This document shows, piece by piece, positions 16,135-24,680 of a DNA stretch of 64,000 nt. Numbering within the stretch: position 1 is the first letter of the stretch; each line of letters starts with the position of its first letter. The DNA lies in assembly GCA_035293405.1 (NCBI GenBank), contig DATDOE010000093.1:82896-146895 (forward strand), read 5' to 3'. A program made the position numbers and the translations under genes. Source of the DNA: Gp6-AA40 sp035293405. GTDB taxonomy: Bacteria > Acidobacteriota > Vicinamibacteria > Vicinamibacterales > UBA2999. Below the pieces are notes generated by a model. The model saw nothing but the letters and a program-made list of their open reading frames with translations, was not told the origin of the DNA and did no database searches.

Positions 16135-17415
16135 ATGCGCCACTACGTCTGTGTGTCCAGGCTGCTTCTCGCGTGCACGTTGTCGTCGATGGCCGTTGCG
16201 GCCTGCGGGACCAGCAATAGCAGTACGCCGGCACCGGCGGCCCAGGCCGCGCCGGCCAGCCGCTGGAGTCACCAGGACTGGCCGACAGGCCACTACCGCG
16301 TCGTTGAAGGCTGGCCCAAGCCGCTGCCGGACACGCGACACTCGCACGAGGGGTGGACGTGGGGATCGTTCGGCGGCGTCTACGCGGAGAGTCCGGACCG
16401 CATCTGGATCGCGATGCGCGGCGAGCTGCCGCTGCCGAAGGACGCCGCGCCCTGGACTCCCTACGCGGCGCTCAATCCGTCGCGCGGGAACGCCACGGGC
16501 AACAGTGACGGGATGACCGCCACCTGCGAGAAGGAAAAGCCGCGAGGATGGGAGCGGCGCTTCCAGCACTCGATCATTGTCGTCAACGGACAAGGCGATC
16601 TGATCGACGAGTGGCCGCATCTCGACGAGTTGTTCAGCAAGGGCCCCTGCGGCCGTGGGCCGCATCAGATCAAGATCAGTCCGTACGATCCGGAGAAGCA
16701 CGTCTGGATCATCGACGACCAGCTGCACATGATCTACCGCTTCACCCATGATGGGAAGCTGGTACACAGCAAGGGAGAGCTCGGCGTGCGCGGCCGTGGT
16801 CCGAACACCTTCGATCGGCCGACGGACATCGCCTGGCTGCCGGACGGGACGTACTTCATCACCGACGGCTACGGCGGCACCCGCGTCGCGAAGTACGACG
16901 CCAAGGACAACTTCGTCATGGACTGGGGCGGGCCGCCGAAGGACGCGAAGAACCCCGGCCCGAACGAGTGGAACACCGTTCACAGCATCGCGATCAGCGC
17001 CGACCGCCGCCTCTTCGTCGTCGACCGCGGCCATCAGCGGATGCAGGTTTTTGACGAGAACGGCAAGTTCCTCGACATGTGGCCGTTGCGATCACCACAT
17101 TGGCCGGCCAGTCAGACGACGCTGATGGTGAATCACTTCATCGATCAGGGCGGCTCCATCTGGGTCGGCGACGCCTTCACGAACCGGATCCTCAAGTTCG
17201 ATCTCAACGGCAACTTCTTGTACAGCTGGGGTGCTCCCGGCGGACAGGCGGGACGACTCGGCTGCTCGCACGGGATGACGACCGATCAACTCGGGAATCT
17301 CTACGTCGCCGACTGCTTCATGGGGCGCGTGCAGAAGTTCGAGCCGATTCCCAACGCCGATCCCACGAAGATCGCCGGCCAGATCCTGCGGACGTGGGAC
17401 ACATGGAAGAAGTGA
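16135..17415 (+). CDS. NHL-repeat beta-propeller lipoprotein (PAL-like)
   Basis: 426 residues. The signal ends in a lipobox, VAAC (Cys near 24), so it is probably a membrane-anchored periplasmic lipoprotein. After a Pro/Ala linker come six NHL-like blades: HQIKISPYDPEKHVWIID, TDIAWLPDGTYFITDGYG, VHSIAISADRRLFVVDRG, GGSIWVGDAFTNRILKFD, and CSHGMTTDQLGNLYVAD. The arrangement resembles peptidyl-alpha-hydroxyglycine lyase-type propellers. Enzymatic activity cannot be inferred. A heptamer array begins right at its stop codon. Confidence 0.8.
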   Translation: MRHYVCVSRLLLACTLSSMAVAACGTSNSSTPAPAAQAAPASRWSHQDWPTGHYRVVEGWPKPLPDTRHSHEGWTWGSFGGVYAESPDRIWIAMRGELPLPKDAAPWTPYAALNPSRGNATGNSDGMTATCEKEKPRGWERRFQHSIIVVNGQGDLIDEWPHLDELFSKGPCGRGPHQIKISPYDPEKHVWIIDDQLHMIYRFTHDGKLVHSKGELGVRGRGPNTFDRPTDIAWLPDGTYFITDGYGGTRVAKYDAKDNFVMDWGGPPKDAKNPGPNEWNTVHSIAISADRRLFVVDRGHQRMQVFDENGKFLDMWPLRSPHWPASQTTLMVNHFIDQGGSIWVGDAFTNRILKFDLNGNFLYSWGAPGGQAGRLGCSHGMTTDQLGNLYVADCFMGRVQKFEPIPNADPTKIAGQILRTWDTWKK

Positions 17416-17485
17416 AAAGTTTGAAGTGTAAAGTTTGAAGTAGGAAGTAGGAAGTAGGAAGTAGGAAGTAGGAAGCAGGGAGGAG
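17415..17485. repeat. GAAGTAG heptamer array
   Basis: About ten consecutive 7-bp units: AAAGTTT and GAAGTGT variants first, then five GAAGTAG, then GAAGCAG and GGAGGAG. The array abuts the 3' end of the NHL gene and the broken 5' end of a DinB fragment. Confidence 0.9.
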
Positions 17486-17490
17486 ACCGG

Positions 17491-17756
17491 TTGCTCCCTC
17501 AGGTCGAGACCCTGACCCAGGAGCAGCTGCGGCGACCCTTGGGCAACAGCTTTTCGTCGGTCTTCGACACCGTGGTGCACCTCTATGGCGCCGATTGGAT
17601 CTGGCGTTCGCGGTGGGACGGTGTGTCACCAACCGCTCTGCCGGCGTCGGATGCATTCCGGGATCTCGCCGCGATCCGGGCCGCGTGGTCCGCCGAAGAG
17701 CATGGACCTGATCGCGTTCTATCGCGAGCGGGCGAACGTCGTCGCGTAGATCGGTA
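17491..17756 (+). pseudogene. DinB family fragment (5'-truncated, frameshifted)
   Basis: The frame from 17491 gives LPQVETLTQEQLRRPLGNSF, then VFDTVVHLYGADWIWRSRWDG, the N-terminal half of a DinB/YfiT-type protein without its true beginning. Near 17,700 the coding sense shifts frame (MDLIAFYRERANVVA in another frame) and stops, so the C-terminal metal-site half is gone. The left end lies directly at the GAAGTAG array, as if the array replaced the start of the gene. Confidence 0.7.
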
Positions 17757-17794
17757 GTAACATCAGCGGGTCGATATTCCTGGGAGATTTCCTG

Positions 17795-18643
17795 ATGAAG
17801 AGTCGTCTGAGCCTTGTCGTCATTCTGTCAGTCGCCATGCTCGGCGCGTACGTGCACGCGCAGTTCGGAAACCAGGCGGCCAAGCTCGACACCATCAAGA
17901 TCAAGGATGACCTGTTCGTCATCCACAACGACTTCGTACCAGGGAACACCACGGTGCTCGTGACGAACGAAGGCGTCGTCCTCGTGGATGACAAGTTCGA
18001 GATCGATCACGAAGGCATCATGGCGCAGCTCAAGAAGATCACGAATCAACCGGTCAAGTACGTGATCAACACGCATTACCACGCCGATCACAGCGGCGGG
18101 AACCCGAAGCTGCAGGCGTTGGGCGCGCAGGTCGTCACCTCCGAGGCGGCACGGGCCAAAATGCTGGAGGCCAAACAGCCGGGCATGGCCAACGTCACGC
18201 TCGAGGACAACCTGCGCCTCTACGTCGGCGGCAAGCGCATCGAAGTGCACTACTTCGGACGCTCCCACACCAACGGCGACGTCGTCGTCCTGTTCCCCGA
18301 TCACCGCGTGCTGTCGATGGGAGACATGTTCACCTTCGGCGATGCGACACCGCAGCTCGTGGACTATGCGGGAGGCGGCAGTGCCAGGGAATGGACCAAG
18401 ACGGTGGACGGCGCACTCACGCTCGACTTCGACGCGGTGGTCCCCGGCCACGGGCTCGTGACGACCAGGCAGGAGCTGCGGAAGTTCCGCGAGAGCACGC
18501 TGTCGCTGCGGACTCGCGTGCACGACATGCTGGTGACGAACAAGACCAAGGCCGAGATCGAGAAGATGCTGCGCAGCGATTTCCACTTCGCTGACCTGCA
18601 TATTCAGGTGAGCCTGGACGGGATGATGGCGGAGCTCCGCTAG
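17795..18643 (+). CDS. Secreted MBL-fold metallo-hydrolase
   Basis: 282 residues with a signal peptide (ending VHAQ). The metallo-beta-lactamase fold motif is THYHADHSGGN (HxHxDH, near residue 91), with further ligands in GRSHTNGDVVVLFP and VPGHG. Close relatives hydrolyse varied esters, thioesters or lactams. The substrate is unknown. A second, diverged paralogue with the same architecture is at 37,150-38,067. Confidence 0.88.
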   Translation: MKSRLSLVVILSVAMLGAYVHAQFGNQAAKLDTIKIKDDLFVIHNDFVPGNTTVLVTNEGVVLVDDKFEIDHEGIMAQLKKITNQPVKYVINTHYHADHSGGNPKLQALGAQVVTSEAARAKMLEAKQPGMANVTLEDNLRLYVGGKRIEVHYFGRSHTNGDVVVLFPDHRVLSMGDMFTFGDATPQLVDYAGGGSAREWTKTVDGALTLDFDAVVPGHGLVTTRQELRKFRESTLSLRTRVHDMLVTNKTKAEIEKMLRSDFHFADLHIQVSLDGMMAELR

Positions 18644-18652
18644 GCCACGCCC

Positions 18653-19012
18653 TTACCGGCAGAGGGCCGGCGTTACCGTCCGAATCATCGGCTTGATCGT
18701 CCGACCTGTCTCCGGCCGCGGCTGGGGTATCACGAACTTGGGATCGCTCCTCGGGTCGGCCGGGATCACGGTCATCCCGCACACCACCTTCGGCTTCGCG
18801 GCCTCTTCCGCACGAGGCGTCTGATTCGGAAACCACGGCTCCCCGGGCACGACGAAGAACGGGCTGGACGGTGGCTCTGGTGGCTGCGGCTGAACGCGCG
18901 GAGTCGGAAACTGAAGCGGTGGGACTGGCTGGCTCTGCGCGGTTGCAGTCGTCAGGCCGATGGCCGACAGGCCCACGACGATCGCCACGGCGCGACTGAA
19001 TCGATCAGGCAT
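18653..19012 (-). CDS. Secreted Pro-rich hypothetical protein
   Basis: 119 residues from the ATG at 19012, which opens a signal peptide (MPDRFSRAVAIVVGLSAIG). The mature part is Pro/Gln-rich (PRVQPQPPEPPSSPFF), then KVVCGMTVIPADPRSDPKF with a Cys and a C-terminal Cys, a disulfide candidate. Short periplasmic proteins with a CGMTVI-like motif recur in Acidobacteriota, but I do not know a function. It is convergent with the MBL gene. Confidence 0.65.
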   Translation of the reverse strand: MPDRFSRAVAIVVGLSAIGLTTATAQSQPVPPLQFPTPRVQPQPPEPPSSPFFVVPGEPWFPNQTPRAEEAAKPKVVCGMTVIPADPRSDPKFVIPQPRPETGRTIKPMIRTVTPALCR

Positions 19013-19144
19013 ACATCCCCCAAGCACGTCCGAAGGAACGTGCCCTGCGCCGGCCTCACCGCCGGCCTGAGCATTGGACGCCGCGGAGGGTGAGACGGTT
19101 CGGTGGCCGCTCGCTTCAGTTGGGCTCCCCGTACAATACCTGTC

Positions 19145-19801
19145 ATGAGCCACCGTCCATCTCGCGTCAGCCTGTGCCTGGTCGCGCTGATCACGATGGA
19201 GGCGACGCCCGGTGACGCCTCGCAACGGCAGACATCCCCGCGCTCGTTCGTCATCGTCGCTGGCGATCGGTTTGGTCCTATTCGCGAATCAACCACCCGT
19301 TCGGAGCTGCCATCGTTGTTCGGAACGGCCCTGCGCAACGGCGATGTCGAATTGGGAGAAGGCATCTGTACGAACGGCACCAAGGTGTTTGCGGGAACGC
19401 CGGACGAGATCGATATCGCCTGGAAGGATGAGCAGGGCACGAGCGTCTCTTTCGTGCGCACGATGAAGGCAGGCGGACGATGGCGAACGGCACGCGGTGT
19501 GCGCATCGGGACATCGCTCTCCGAACTCGAGCGACTCGCGGGCCGGGCGCTCACCTTCTCCGGATTCGGATGGGACTATGGCGGCGGACTGTCGTGGACC
19601 GAGCCGGGCGGCCGCCTGGGTCTGCGACTGACGTTATCGCCGGGAGACAATCAGATCGCCGCAACAGCACCCGGCCGGGATGCGATCTTCGGCGATAAGC
19701 TCGTTCGCTCCGATGAGGTGCTCATCCGGCGCCTGCGCGTGCAGGTCGATGAGATCACGCAAGCCTGGGGCTCGCATTCGAGTGAGCACGACTGCCGCTA
19801 G
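19145..19801 (+). CDS. Secreted hypothetical protein
   Basis: 218 residues from the ATG at 19145. A short signal-like segment (MSHRPSRVSLCLVALITMEA) is followed by FVIVAGDRFGPI and a repeated RVGMS-like element seen as ARGVRIGTSLSELERLAGR, a motif common in secreted bacterial proteins that report a 'version' of ligand geometry but of unknown role. There is one Cys in the middle and one at the C-terminus. The family is not recognised. Confidence 0.6.
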   Translation: MSHRPSRVSLCLVALITMEATPGDASQRQTSPRSFVIVAGDRFGPIRESTTRSELPSLFGTALRNGDVELGEGICTNGTKVFAGTPDEIDIAWKDEQGTSVSFVRTMKAGGRWRTARGVRIGTSLSELERLAGRALTFSGFGWDYGGGLSWTEPGGRLGLRLTLSPGDNQIAATAPGRDAIFGDKLVRSDEVLIRRLRVQVDEITQAWGSHSSEHDCR

Positions 19802-19848
19802 GGTCCGCTAGGGTGGCACTCGCCTAGCGGCAAGAAAGACACAAGAGA

Positions 19849-20895
19849 TCAGCGCGCGGGCGGCGCTTTCTCGTCGGCCCGTGAGCCGGACAGCGTGTTC
19901 CGCATCGCGTAGTTGCCTTCATGGCAGGCGTACTCGAAGATCTGATACCCGTTGTCGCGGCGCAGGGGGAACGCGACCTTCCACGGCCTGGTCCACGTCT
20001 TCGGATCGGTGATCGTGACCTCGTACTGCAGGATGTTGGCGCTCAGCGGCGTGAAGCGCTCCACGAGCTCCAGCGTGTCGGTCGGGATGAGCATCATGCC
20101 GTTGCCCTGCATGCCGGTCCGGCCGTTGAGGTTCGTGGTGCGGACGACCAGCGTGTTGCCCTCCCAGTGTCCGCGTGACGCGCCCATGTAGGACTTCATG
20201 CTGCCCGGCAGAGACCCGCGCCCATCGAGCGGGATGATGCGCGTTTCGTGGATCATCTCGTTGCGGAACGCGACGTAGCCCGGCGCCTGGATGATCTCGT
20301 TGCCGTTGTTGTAGACCACCGGCATCATCGATCCCACCACGCCGCGCGAGATGCAGCGGTCGTACGGGCCCAGCTCGTCGGCGCTCTTGAACCCGGTCTG
20401 CCTGGTGTAGGTCCCGCCGGCGGTCTTCTGTCGCGCCACACCGTCAGGAGTCATCGCCGGCATCTTGCCGTCCGGCGGATCGACGATGAGAGACGACTGC
20501 CTCGACGGCAGGCCGCGCTCGAGCCAATGCGGCGGCGGCGACGTCACGCCGCCCACGTCGCCGAGCGCGACGATCTCGGCGGGGGGCTTCTGCAGATCGA
20601 ACTCCAGGACGTCCAGCTGCTGCTGCTTCGCGGCCTGCGCCTGCCGCGCCTTGAACTCCTCTTCGGTCAGGAAGAGTCGATTGCCAAACTCCGCCGGCCG
20701 CTCGAACGGCACGCCGACCATGTCGGTGCCCGGCCAGATCCCTTGCAGATCCGGATCGCCCCAGGGCGTACGAGGAGGCGTGTAAGCGCTGGCGCCGCCG
20801 GACGCGGGCGGCTGCGCCTGCCCCGACAGCGACACGACCGCGAGCGCCGCACACGTGACAGCCAGCACACCACTCAACAACCGTGTTCGACTCAT
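19849..20895 (-). CDS. Secreted hypothetical protein (WGDPDLQGIW family)
   Basis: 348 residues from the ATG at 20895, giving a signal peptide ending LSGQ. An upstream start falls in heptamer repeat sequence. The motifs TPWGDPDLQGIWPG, ERPAEFGNRLFLTEEEF, YDRCISRGVVGSMMP, GHWEGNTLVVRTTN and TRPWKVAFPLRRD define a large secreted family of Acidobacteriota and Proteobacteria. The protein at 6904-7740 is a shorter relative. No enzymatic residues are evident. It is probably periplasmic. Confidence 0.8.
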   Translation of the reverse strand: MSRTRLLSGVLAVTCAALAVVSLSGQAQPPASGGASAYTPPRTPWGDPDLQGIWPGTDMVGVPFERPAEFGNRLFLTEEEFKARQAQAAKQQQLDVLEFDLQKPPAEIVALGDVGGVTSPPPHWLERGLPSRQSSLIVDPPDGKMPAMTPDGVARQKTAGGTYTRQTGFKSADELGPYDRCISRGVVGSMMPVVYNNGNEIIQAPGYVAFRNEMIHETRIIPLDGRGSLPGSMKSYMGASRGHWEGNTLVVRTTNLNGRTGMQGNGMMLIPTDTLELVERFTPLSANILQYEVTITDPKTWTRPWKVAFPLRRDNGYQIFEYACHEGNYAMRNTLSGSRADEKAPPAR

Positions 20896-20927
20896 ATAAC
20901 CCTCCACTCGCCAGCTCGTGCCTCGCT

Positions 20928-21044
20928 GAAATTCAAAATGCAACATTCAAAATGCAAACAATGACCATCCCGTAGTTCAGAGTATCTGAATCGCGCTTTC
21001 CGCATGCGGCCCTTTTGCATTTTACATTTTGAATTTTGAATTAC
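20928..21044. repeat. Paired inverted heptamer arrays (ATTCAAAATGCA / TTTTGCATTTTGAA)
   Basis: The left arm, 20,928-20,959, carries two 14-bp ATTCAAAATGCAA units. The right arm, 21,013-21,044, carries TTTTGCA, TTTTACA and two TTTTGAA heptamers, the reverse complement of the left type. The spacer ends CGCGCTTTCCGCATGCGG, very like the spacer in the similar locus at 57.5 kb. Confidence 0.85.
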
Positions 21045-21664
21045 ACCTTGATTAAACACCACGTGGTCATGGATCGCTTCTGCTGCACGTTGGTCGTCTT
21101 GATCGGATCGGCGAGCCGGCCGCCGAGGCGCTCGGTCCACTGCAGCAGCATCGCCTCGTCCACGACAAAGCGATCCGATTCATCCGGCAGCCGGACCACG
21201 CGCCCGGCTTGACCGACCGTGGCTTCGAGGCCCACGTTTGACGCCAGCCTGGCGAAGAACAGGCCTTTCGCGCCGAGCACACGCCACATCTCCTGCACCA
21301 TGCGCGCCCAGTGCGTCTCGTCCGCCGCGAAGTGCAGGACCGCGCTGCAGATGACCGCCTCCATGCTGGCGTCCGCATGCGGCAGGCGATCCACGTCGCT
21401 CACGACGAAGTGTTCGGCGGGCAGGCCCGGTGCCAGCCGCGCCGCGATCTGCTGGATGCGCCGAATCGCATCAGGCTCACTGTCCACGCCGTAGCAGGTG
21501 AAGCCGTGCTGGAGGAAGTAGATCAGGTTCCGGCCGTCGCCACATCCGGCATCGAGCACGCGGGTGCGCGTGTCGAACCGGCCGCGGAGAATCTGATCGA
21601 AGAGGTAGATGTCGATGTCGCCGAACTGCGACCGAAGCTCGTGGCCGGGAGACTGCGGAGTCAT
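21041..21664 (-). CDS. SAM-dependent class I methyltransferase
   Basis: 207 residues from the ATG at 21664. Motif I is VLDAGCGDGRNLIYFL (residues about 36-51), with VDSEPDAIRRI as the acidic ribose-binding strand end, HFVVSDVDRLPHADASMEAV, and ICSAVLHFAADETHW as motif IV/post. It is a Methyltransf_11/25-type enzyme of unknown substrate. The stop overlaps the right arm of the heptamer arrays. The two small membrane genes lie just upstream on the same strand. Confidence 0.82.
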   Translation of the reverse strand: MTPQSPGHELRSQFGDIDIYLFDQILRGRFDTRTRVLDAGCGDGRNLIYFLQHGFTCYGVDSEPDAIRRIQQIAARLAPGLPAEHFVVSDVDRLPHADASMEAVICSAVLHFAADETHWARMVQEMWRVLGAKGLFFARLASNVGLEATVGQAGRVVRLPDESDRFVVDEAMLLQWTERLGGRLADPIKTTNVQQKRSMTTWCLIKV

Positions 21665-21695
21665 CCCTCGCGGACGGGCAGAGCGCCAACCAACA

Positions 21696-21821
21696 TCAGC
21701 GGCGGCGGCTGGACGCGCGCTCACCAGGCGTGTCGGCGTCGTCGGATGAGAAGTAGCCGTTGAGCGCGGCAAACGCAAGAACAAACAACAACATGAGGCC
21801 CGTAAACAACAGTCCCATCAT
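21696..21821 (-). CDS. 41-residue single-pass membrane microprotein
   Basis: The ATG at 21821 overlaps the stop of the upstream small gene (ATGA), and the stop is at 21696. The product is MMGLLFTGLMLLFVLAFAAL (one transmembrane helix) followed by NGYFSSDDAD and a basic tail ASSRRR. Too short for homology. The coupled start and a clear helix support it being real. Confidence 0.5.
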   Translation of the reverse strand: MMGLLFTGLMLLFVLAFAALNGYFSSDDADTPGERASSRRR

Positions 21822-22015
21822 TCCCTGCCCTTCTGGGCCAACGCCAGACCACCGAGAAACGATAGCACGGCCAGCGTCAGGCTGACGCTGAGCACCGCGA
21901 TGTTGTAGCGCTGCTCAAGGGCCTGATCCAAGAAAGGGAACACAGCCAGCAATACGCTGAACTCCAGGAGCCACTCCGAGACGTACGCCACGCCCGCCGC
22001 TCGCGACTTGCGCAT
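21818..22015 (-). CDS. 65-residue membrane protein with two helices
   Basis: Taking the ATG at 22015, the product is MRKSRAAGVAYVSEWLLEFS with two hydrophobic helices (about 13-31 and 38-58) and a short basic end. The frame is open upstream to 22111 without clear coding sense. It resembles helical-bundle YrhC-like or NADH-subunit-like small proteins, but nothing specific is recognised. It is coupled to the 41-residue gene. Confidence 0.5.
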   Translation of the reverse strand: MRKSRAAGVAYVSEWLLEFSVLLAVFPFLDQALEQRYNIAVLSVSLTLAVLSFLGGLALAQKGRE

Positions 22016-22132
22016 GGCACTGCTGGAGGCGAACACCGTGCCAGGCGCGTTGCCCAGGGATGTCGCACGAAGCGGAATAAGACGAGCAGAAACTGCGGAG
22101 CGCGACCGCACCAGAAGTGGAAGGTTCTGCGC

Positions 22133-22560
22133 CTAGGCAACGATCACTGCCGGCTCCGACCAATCCGGCTCGGGCCTCCCGAACCAGATCCACGCGATGT
22201 CGTCGACGAGCGGCGGCTCGCCGCCAACCTCGCGGAATCGCTCGTTGACCTGACCGCGGCGATACGTCGAGTGGCTGGTCACCTGAAAGATCGTCTCGGC
22301 AAGCGTGGGAGTGGAGGACGCCCGCCGATCTGCACTTGAACTCCACCCCACGGCATCGTCACACCGAGGGCCACCTGCCGGTATCGACGGTCTCGAGAAA
22401 CCGCTATACGTCGGCGTAGTACCGCCGCACCCACTCGTGAAGATCCACGACGTTGTCGATCGACGATGCCTGTTGCATCGCCGGCCAGCACCCATCTCGG
22501 GATTGTGAGCCGCGCCCGTCGTGAACTCCAATGTGCGGTCAACCGCGTCGCGGATCACGC
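22133..22560 (-). pseudogene. DinB family pseudogene (frameshifted paralogue)
   Basis: The C-terminal 50 residues (STPTLAETIFQVTSHSTYRR, then GGEPPLVDDIAWIWFGRPEP) are nearly identical to those of the intact DinB protein at 34,753-35,298. Upstream, the matching sequence (ASSIDNVVDLHEWVRRYYAD) lies in another frame, with a shift near 22,350-22,380 and an in-frame stop. The first third is missing. Confidence 0.8.
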
Positions 22561-22561
22561 C

Positions 22562-22689
22562 AGAAGAGTGGTCCCTTCAATAAGTTCGAAGACTTGATGA
22601 ACGTGCGGGGAGTGGGGGAGAAGAGCTTCCTGAAGCTGAAGTCGCTCGTCACGGTTGCCGCTGCGAAGCCGGGAAACACGGAGCAGTAA
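22562..22689 (+). pseudogene. 3' remnant of a ComEA-like helix-hairpin-helix gene
   Basis: A plus-strand frame ending with the TAA at 22687-22689 encodes FNKFEDLMNVRGVGEKSFLK then LKSLVTVAA, the C-terminal helix-hairpin-helix of ComEA, a DNA-binding protein of natural transformation. There is no start, and the 5' side is replaced by the DinB pseudogene. It directly precedes the prepilin gene, which fits a broken competence/pilus neighbourhood. Confidence 0.6.
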
Positions 22690-22700
22690 CGGGATGCCGC

Positions 22701-23300
22701 GTGGGTCGCGGGCGCTGCCGGCGCCCGCGGCCACGAGGCCGCCCTTCATCGTCGGGCTTCACCCTGCTGGAGGTCGTCTTCGTCGCGGCGGTTCTGTGTA
22801 CGCTGATGGCGATCGCGATCCCCCGGCTTCTAACGAGCGTCGACCGCTCGCGCGGCCGCGCGGCCGCGCGATATCTGGCCTCGCGCATGGCTCTTGCGCG
22901 GGCCCAGGCGGTGAGCCGCTCGGCCACCGTGGCGCTGCGGTTTCAGGTCGAGGGGCGGACGGTCAACTTCAGCATCATCCAGGACGGCAATCGAAACGGC
23001 GTGCGGACGCGTGACATTCAGTTGCAGATCGACCGGCCGATCGAAGCCCCGGTCGCGTTGGCGGATCTGTTTCCCGGCGTGGACATCGGCCTGGCGCCGC
23101 AGACCCCGGGAACCGATGCCGTGCAGCTTGGCGGAACCGATATCCTCTCCTTCACTCCAACCGGCACGTCGACGTCGGGCACGGTGTACCTGCGTGGCCG
23201 CGACGGGACCCAGTGGGCGGTACGCGTGCTCGGCGCGAACGCGCGATCACGCGTCCTGCGCTACATCCCCGACACCCGGGAGTGGGTGTATGCCTTCTAG
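22701..23300 (+). CDS. GspH/FimT-type prepilin
   Basis: 199 residues from a GTG at 22701, since the only nearby ATG (22694) is out of frame. A basic leader of about 19 residues is followed by the prepilin peptidase site and hydrophobic stem GFTLLEVVFVAAVLCTLMAI with Glu at +5. The C-terminal FRVEG-like, RDGTQWAVRVLG and RVLRY strands fit the GspH/FimT pseudopilin fold. It would be processed by a prepilin peptidase and join a type IV pilus or type II secretion pseudopilus. No such operon is present here. Confidence 0.82.
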   Translation: MGRGRCRRPRPRGRPSSSGFTLLEVVFVAAVLCTLMAIAIPRLLTSVDRSRGRAAARYLASRMALARAQAVSRSATVALRFQVEGRTVNFSIIQDGNRNGVRTRDIQLQIDRPIEAPVALADLFPGVDIGLAPQTPGTDAVQLGGTDILSFTPTGTSTSGTVYLRGRDGTQWAVRVLGANARSRVLRYIPDTREWVYAF

Positions 23301-23607
23301 CGGGCGGCGACGGGCGTTGCGCCGGGCACCCGGCACGGATGAAACACTGTCGCGTGTGAGACTCCGCACGGGCCGGGAACTGGCCGTGGTCGACGTCTCG
23401 CCGGTGGGCGCGCTGGTTGAAGGCGCCACACGTCTGCTGCCAGGCACCCACGCGGACGTGCACGTCATCACCCGTCACGGTCGCGTGCTGGTGCGCGCGC
23501 GCGTGGTTCGCGCGCTGGTCTGGCACCTGGCGCCGGACGCGGTTCGCTACCGTGCCGCGCTCGCATTCGACACGCCGCTGGATCTGGATACGGAGGCGGA
23601 CGGGTAG
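23290..23607 (+). CDS. PilZ-like domain protein
   Basis: 105 residues from the ATG at 23290, overlapping the prepilin stop by 11 bp and therefore probably coupled. After an Arg-rich leader (SSGRRRALRRAPGTDE) comes SRVRLRTGRELAVVDVSPVG, then ALVEG, LLPGTHADVHV and a beta-rich remainder, the general pattern of a PilZ domain (RxxxR ... D/NxSxxG). The canonical RxxxR and NxSxxG are imperfect (DVSPVG), so c-di-GMP binding is uncertain. Confidence 0.6.
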   Translation: MPSSGRRRALRRAPGTDETLSRVRLRTGRELAVVDVSPVGALVEGATRLLPGTHADVHVITRHGRVLVRARVVRALVWHLAPDAVRYRAALAFDTPLDLDTEADG

Positions 23608-23639
23608 GCCCGTCCTGTGGAGCTCGGCGCGTGAAGCCG

Positions 23640-24536
23640 CGGCCATCAGTGGGCCATGCCAGACCGTCGGGCGCCGAAGTCCAGGCGTGCCCTTACCCGG
23701 ACCGGTATCAAGGCGGGGAAGCTGACCAAGTTCGGGTATTTCGCCGTGGGGTCATTCCGACAGGCTTTGCACCCTGCGTCCCACAGTGCCGGTTTGGACT
23801 ATTCAGTGTCGCCTTACGACTTCGGCACGGAACGCGCCCCGGCGATCAAGGAGGTCTGAGCGCTCGTGCAGGCGATGCGGCACACCACTGTGCTGTACCG
23901 ACCGACCCGAGACCGAATGCGCCTCACGAAGGCCTCATCCGCGCTTCCGTCTTGGCGCACACCAGCGCCCAGGTCGGCGAGGTGGCACTACTGGAAGCTG
24001 AAGATCTGCGCTTGCAGGAACGGGCGGTGCTGATGCCGACGGAGAAACATCGTCGTCACGCCGGCCGCCTGGAGCGCGTCACGAGTCGTCGGGGGATCCC
24101 GCTGAATGAGTACGGCGTCGCGGCGCTGAAGCTATTCGTCAAGTACGACCTCTTTGATCGGGTTGCGGATCGCTCGCGGGTCCCAGACGAAAGGCTCGTG
24201 CCGTGGTACCAAGAGTTCTATTACCAGGTCGTGGTCGCCGCTCGGTGCGTGAAGGACTCGTACACGGGCGCGTCCCTCTATTTCACTCCACACTGTTTCC
24301 GTCATTCGTTCGCGACAGCGCCTGCCCCCCTGATCGGGGGCGACGCCAAGACCGGTGCAAAGATCCTGGGGCACTCGCCGCAGACGTTTATGCGCTACGT
24401 CCGGGCGAACGATGACACGGCCCGCGGGGCGATCGAGAAGATGGTTGAAGGGTTGCCGCAATCGGGCGAGCCACTGTGCAGCCCCGCCACCGTCTCTTCG
24501 CTGCGCGTCGTTCCCGGCGGCAAATCTTCCGCATAG
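23640..24536 (+). pseudogene. Decayed tyrosine recombinase (integrase)
   Basis: The C-terminal half is clear: TPHCFRHSFATAP (HxxR box), LGHSPQTFMRYVRA (His and the Tyr nucleophile region) and EVALLEAEDLRLQERAV. The first catalytic box reads SAQVGEVA where active enzymes have a GLRxGE-like Arg, so Arg I appears lost (Gln). The N-terminal half shows no recognisable SAM-like domain in any frame, and several short competing frames occur. It is probably the eroded integrase of the island that follows. Confidence 0.65.
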
Positions 24537-24680
24537 GGCTATACTTCGAGGTTTCGCGGCTCGCGCGGTAGTATCAGCGCTGCCTGGACCTGCGCATCCG
24601 CTCGGCCTGCGCTTGGCGGTGGTGTGTACGAAGATCGCACAGAGGAGATGGCATGAAGGGCGCGGCATCCTCCAGATTGC

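Noticed and set aside
22701..23607. Type II secretion or type IV pilus operon
   Set aside because: Only one prepilin and a PilZ-like gene are present; no ATPase, platform or secretin gene accompanies them.
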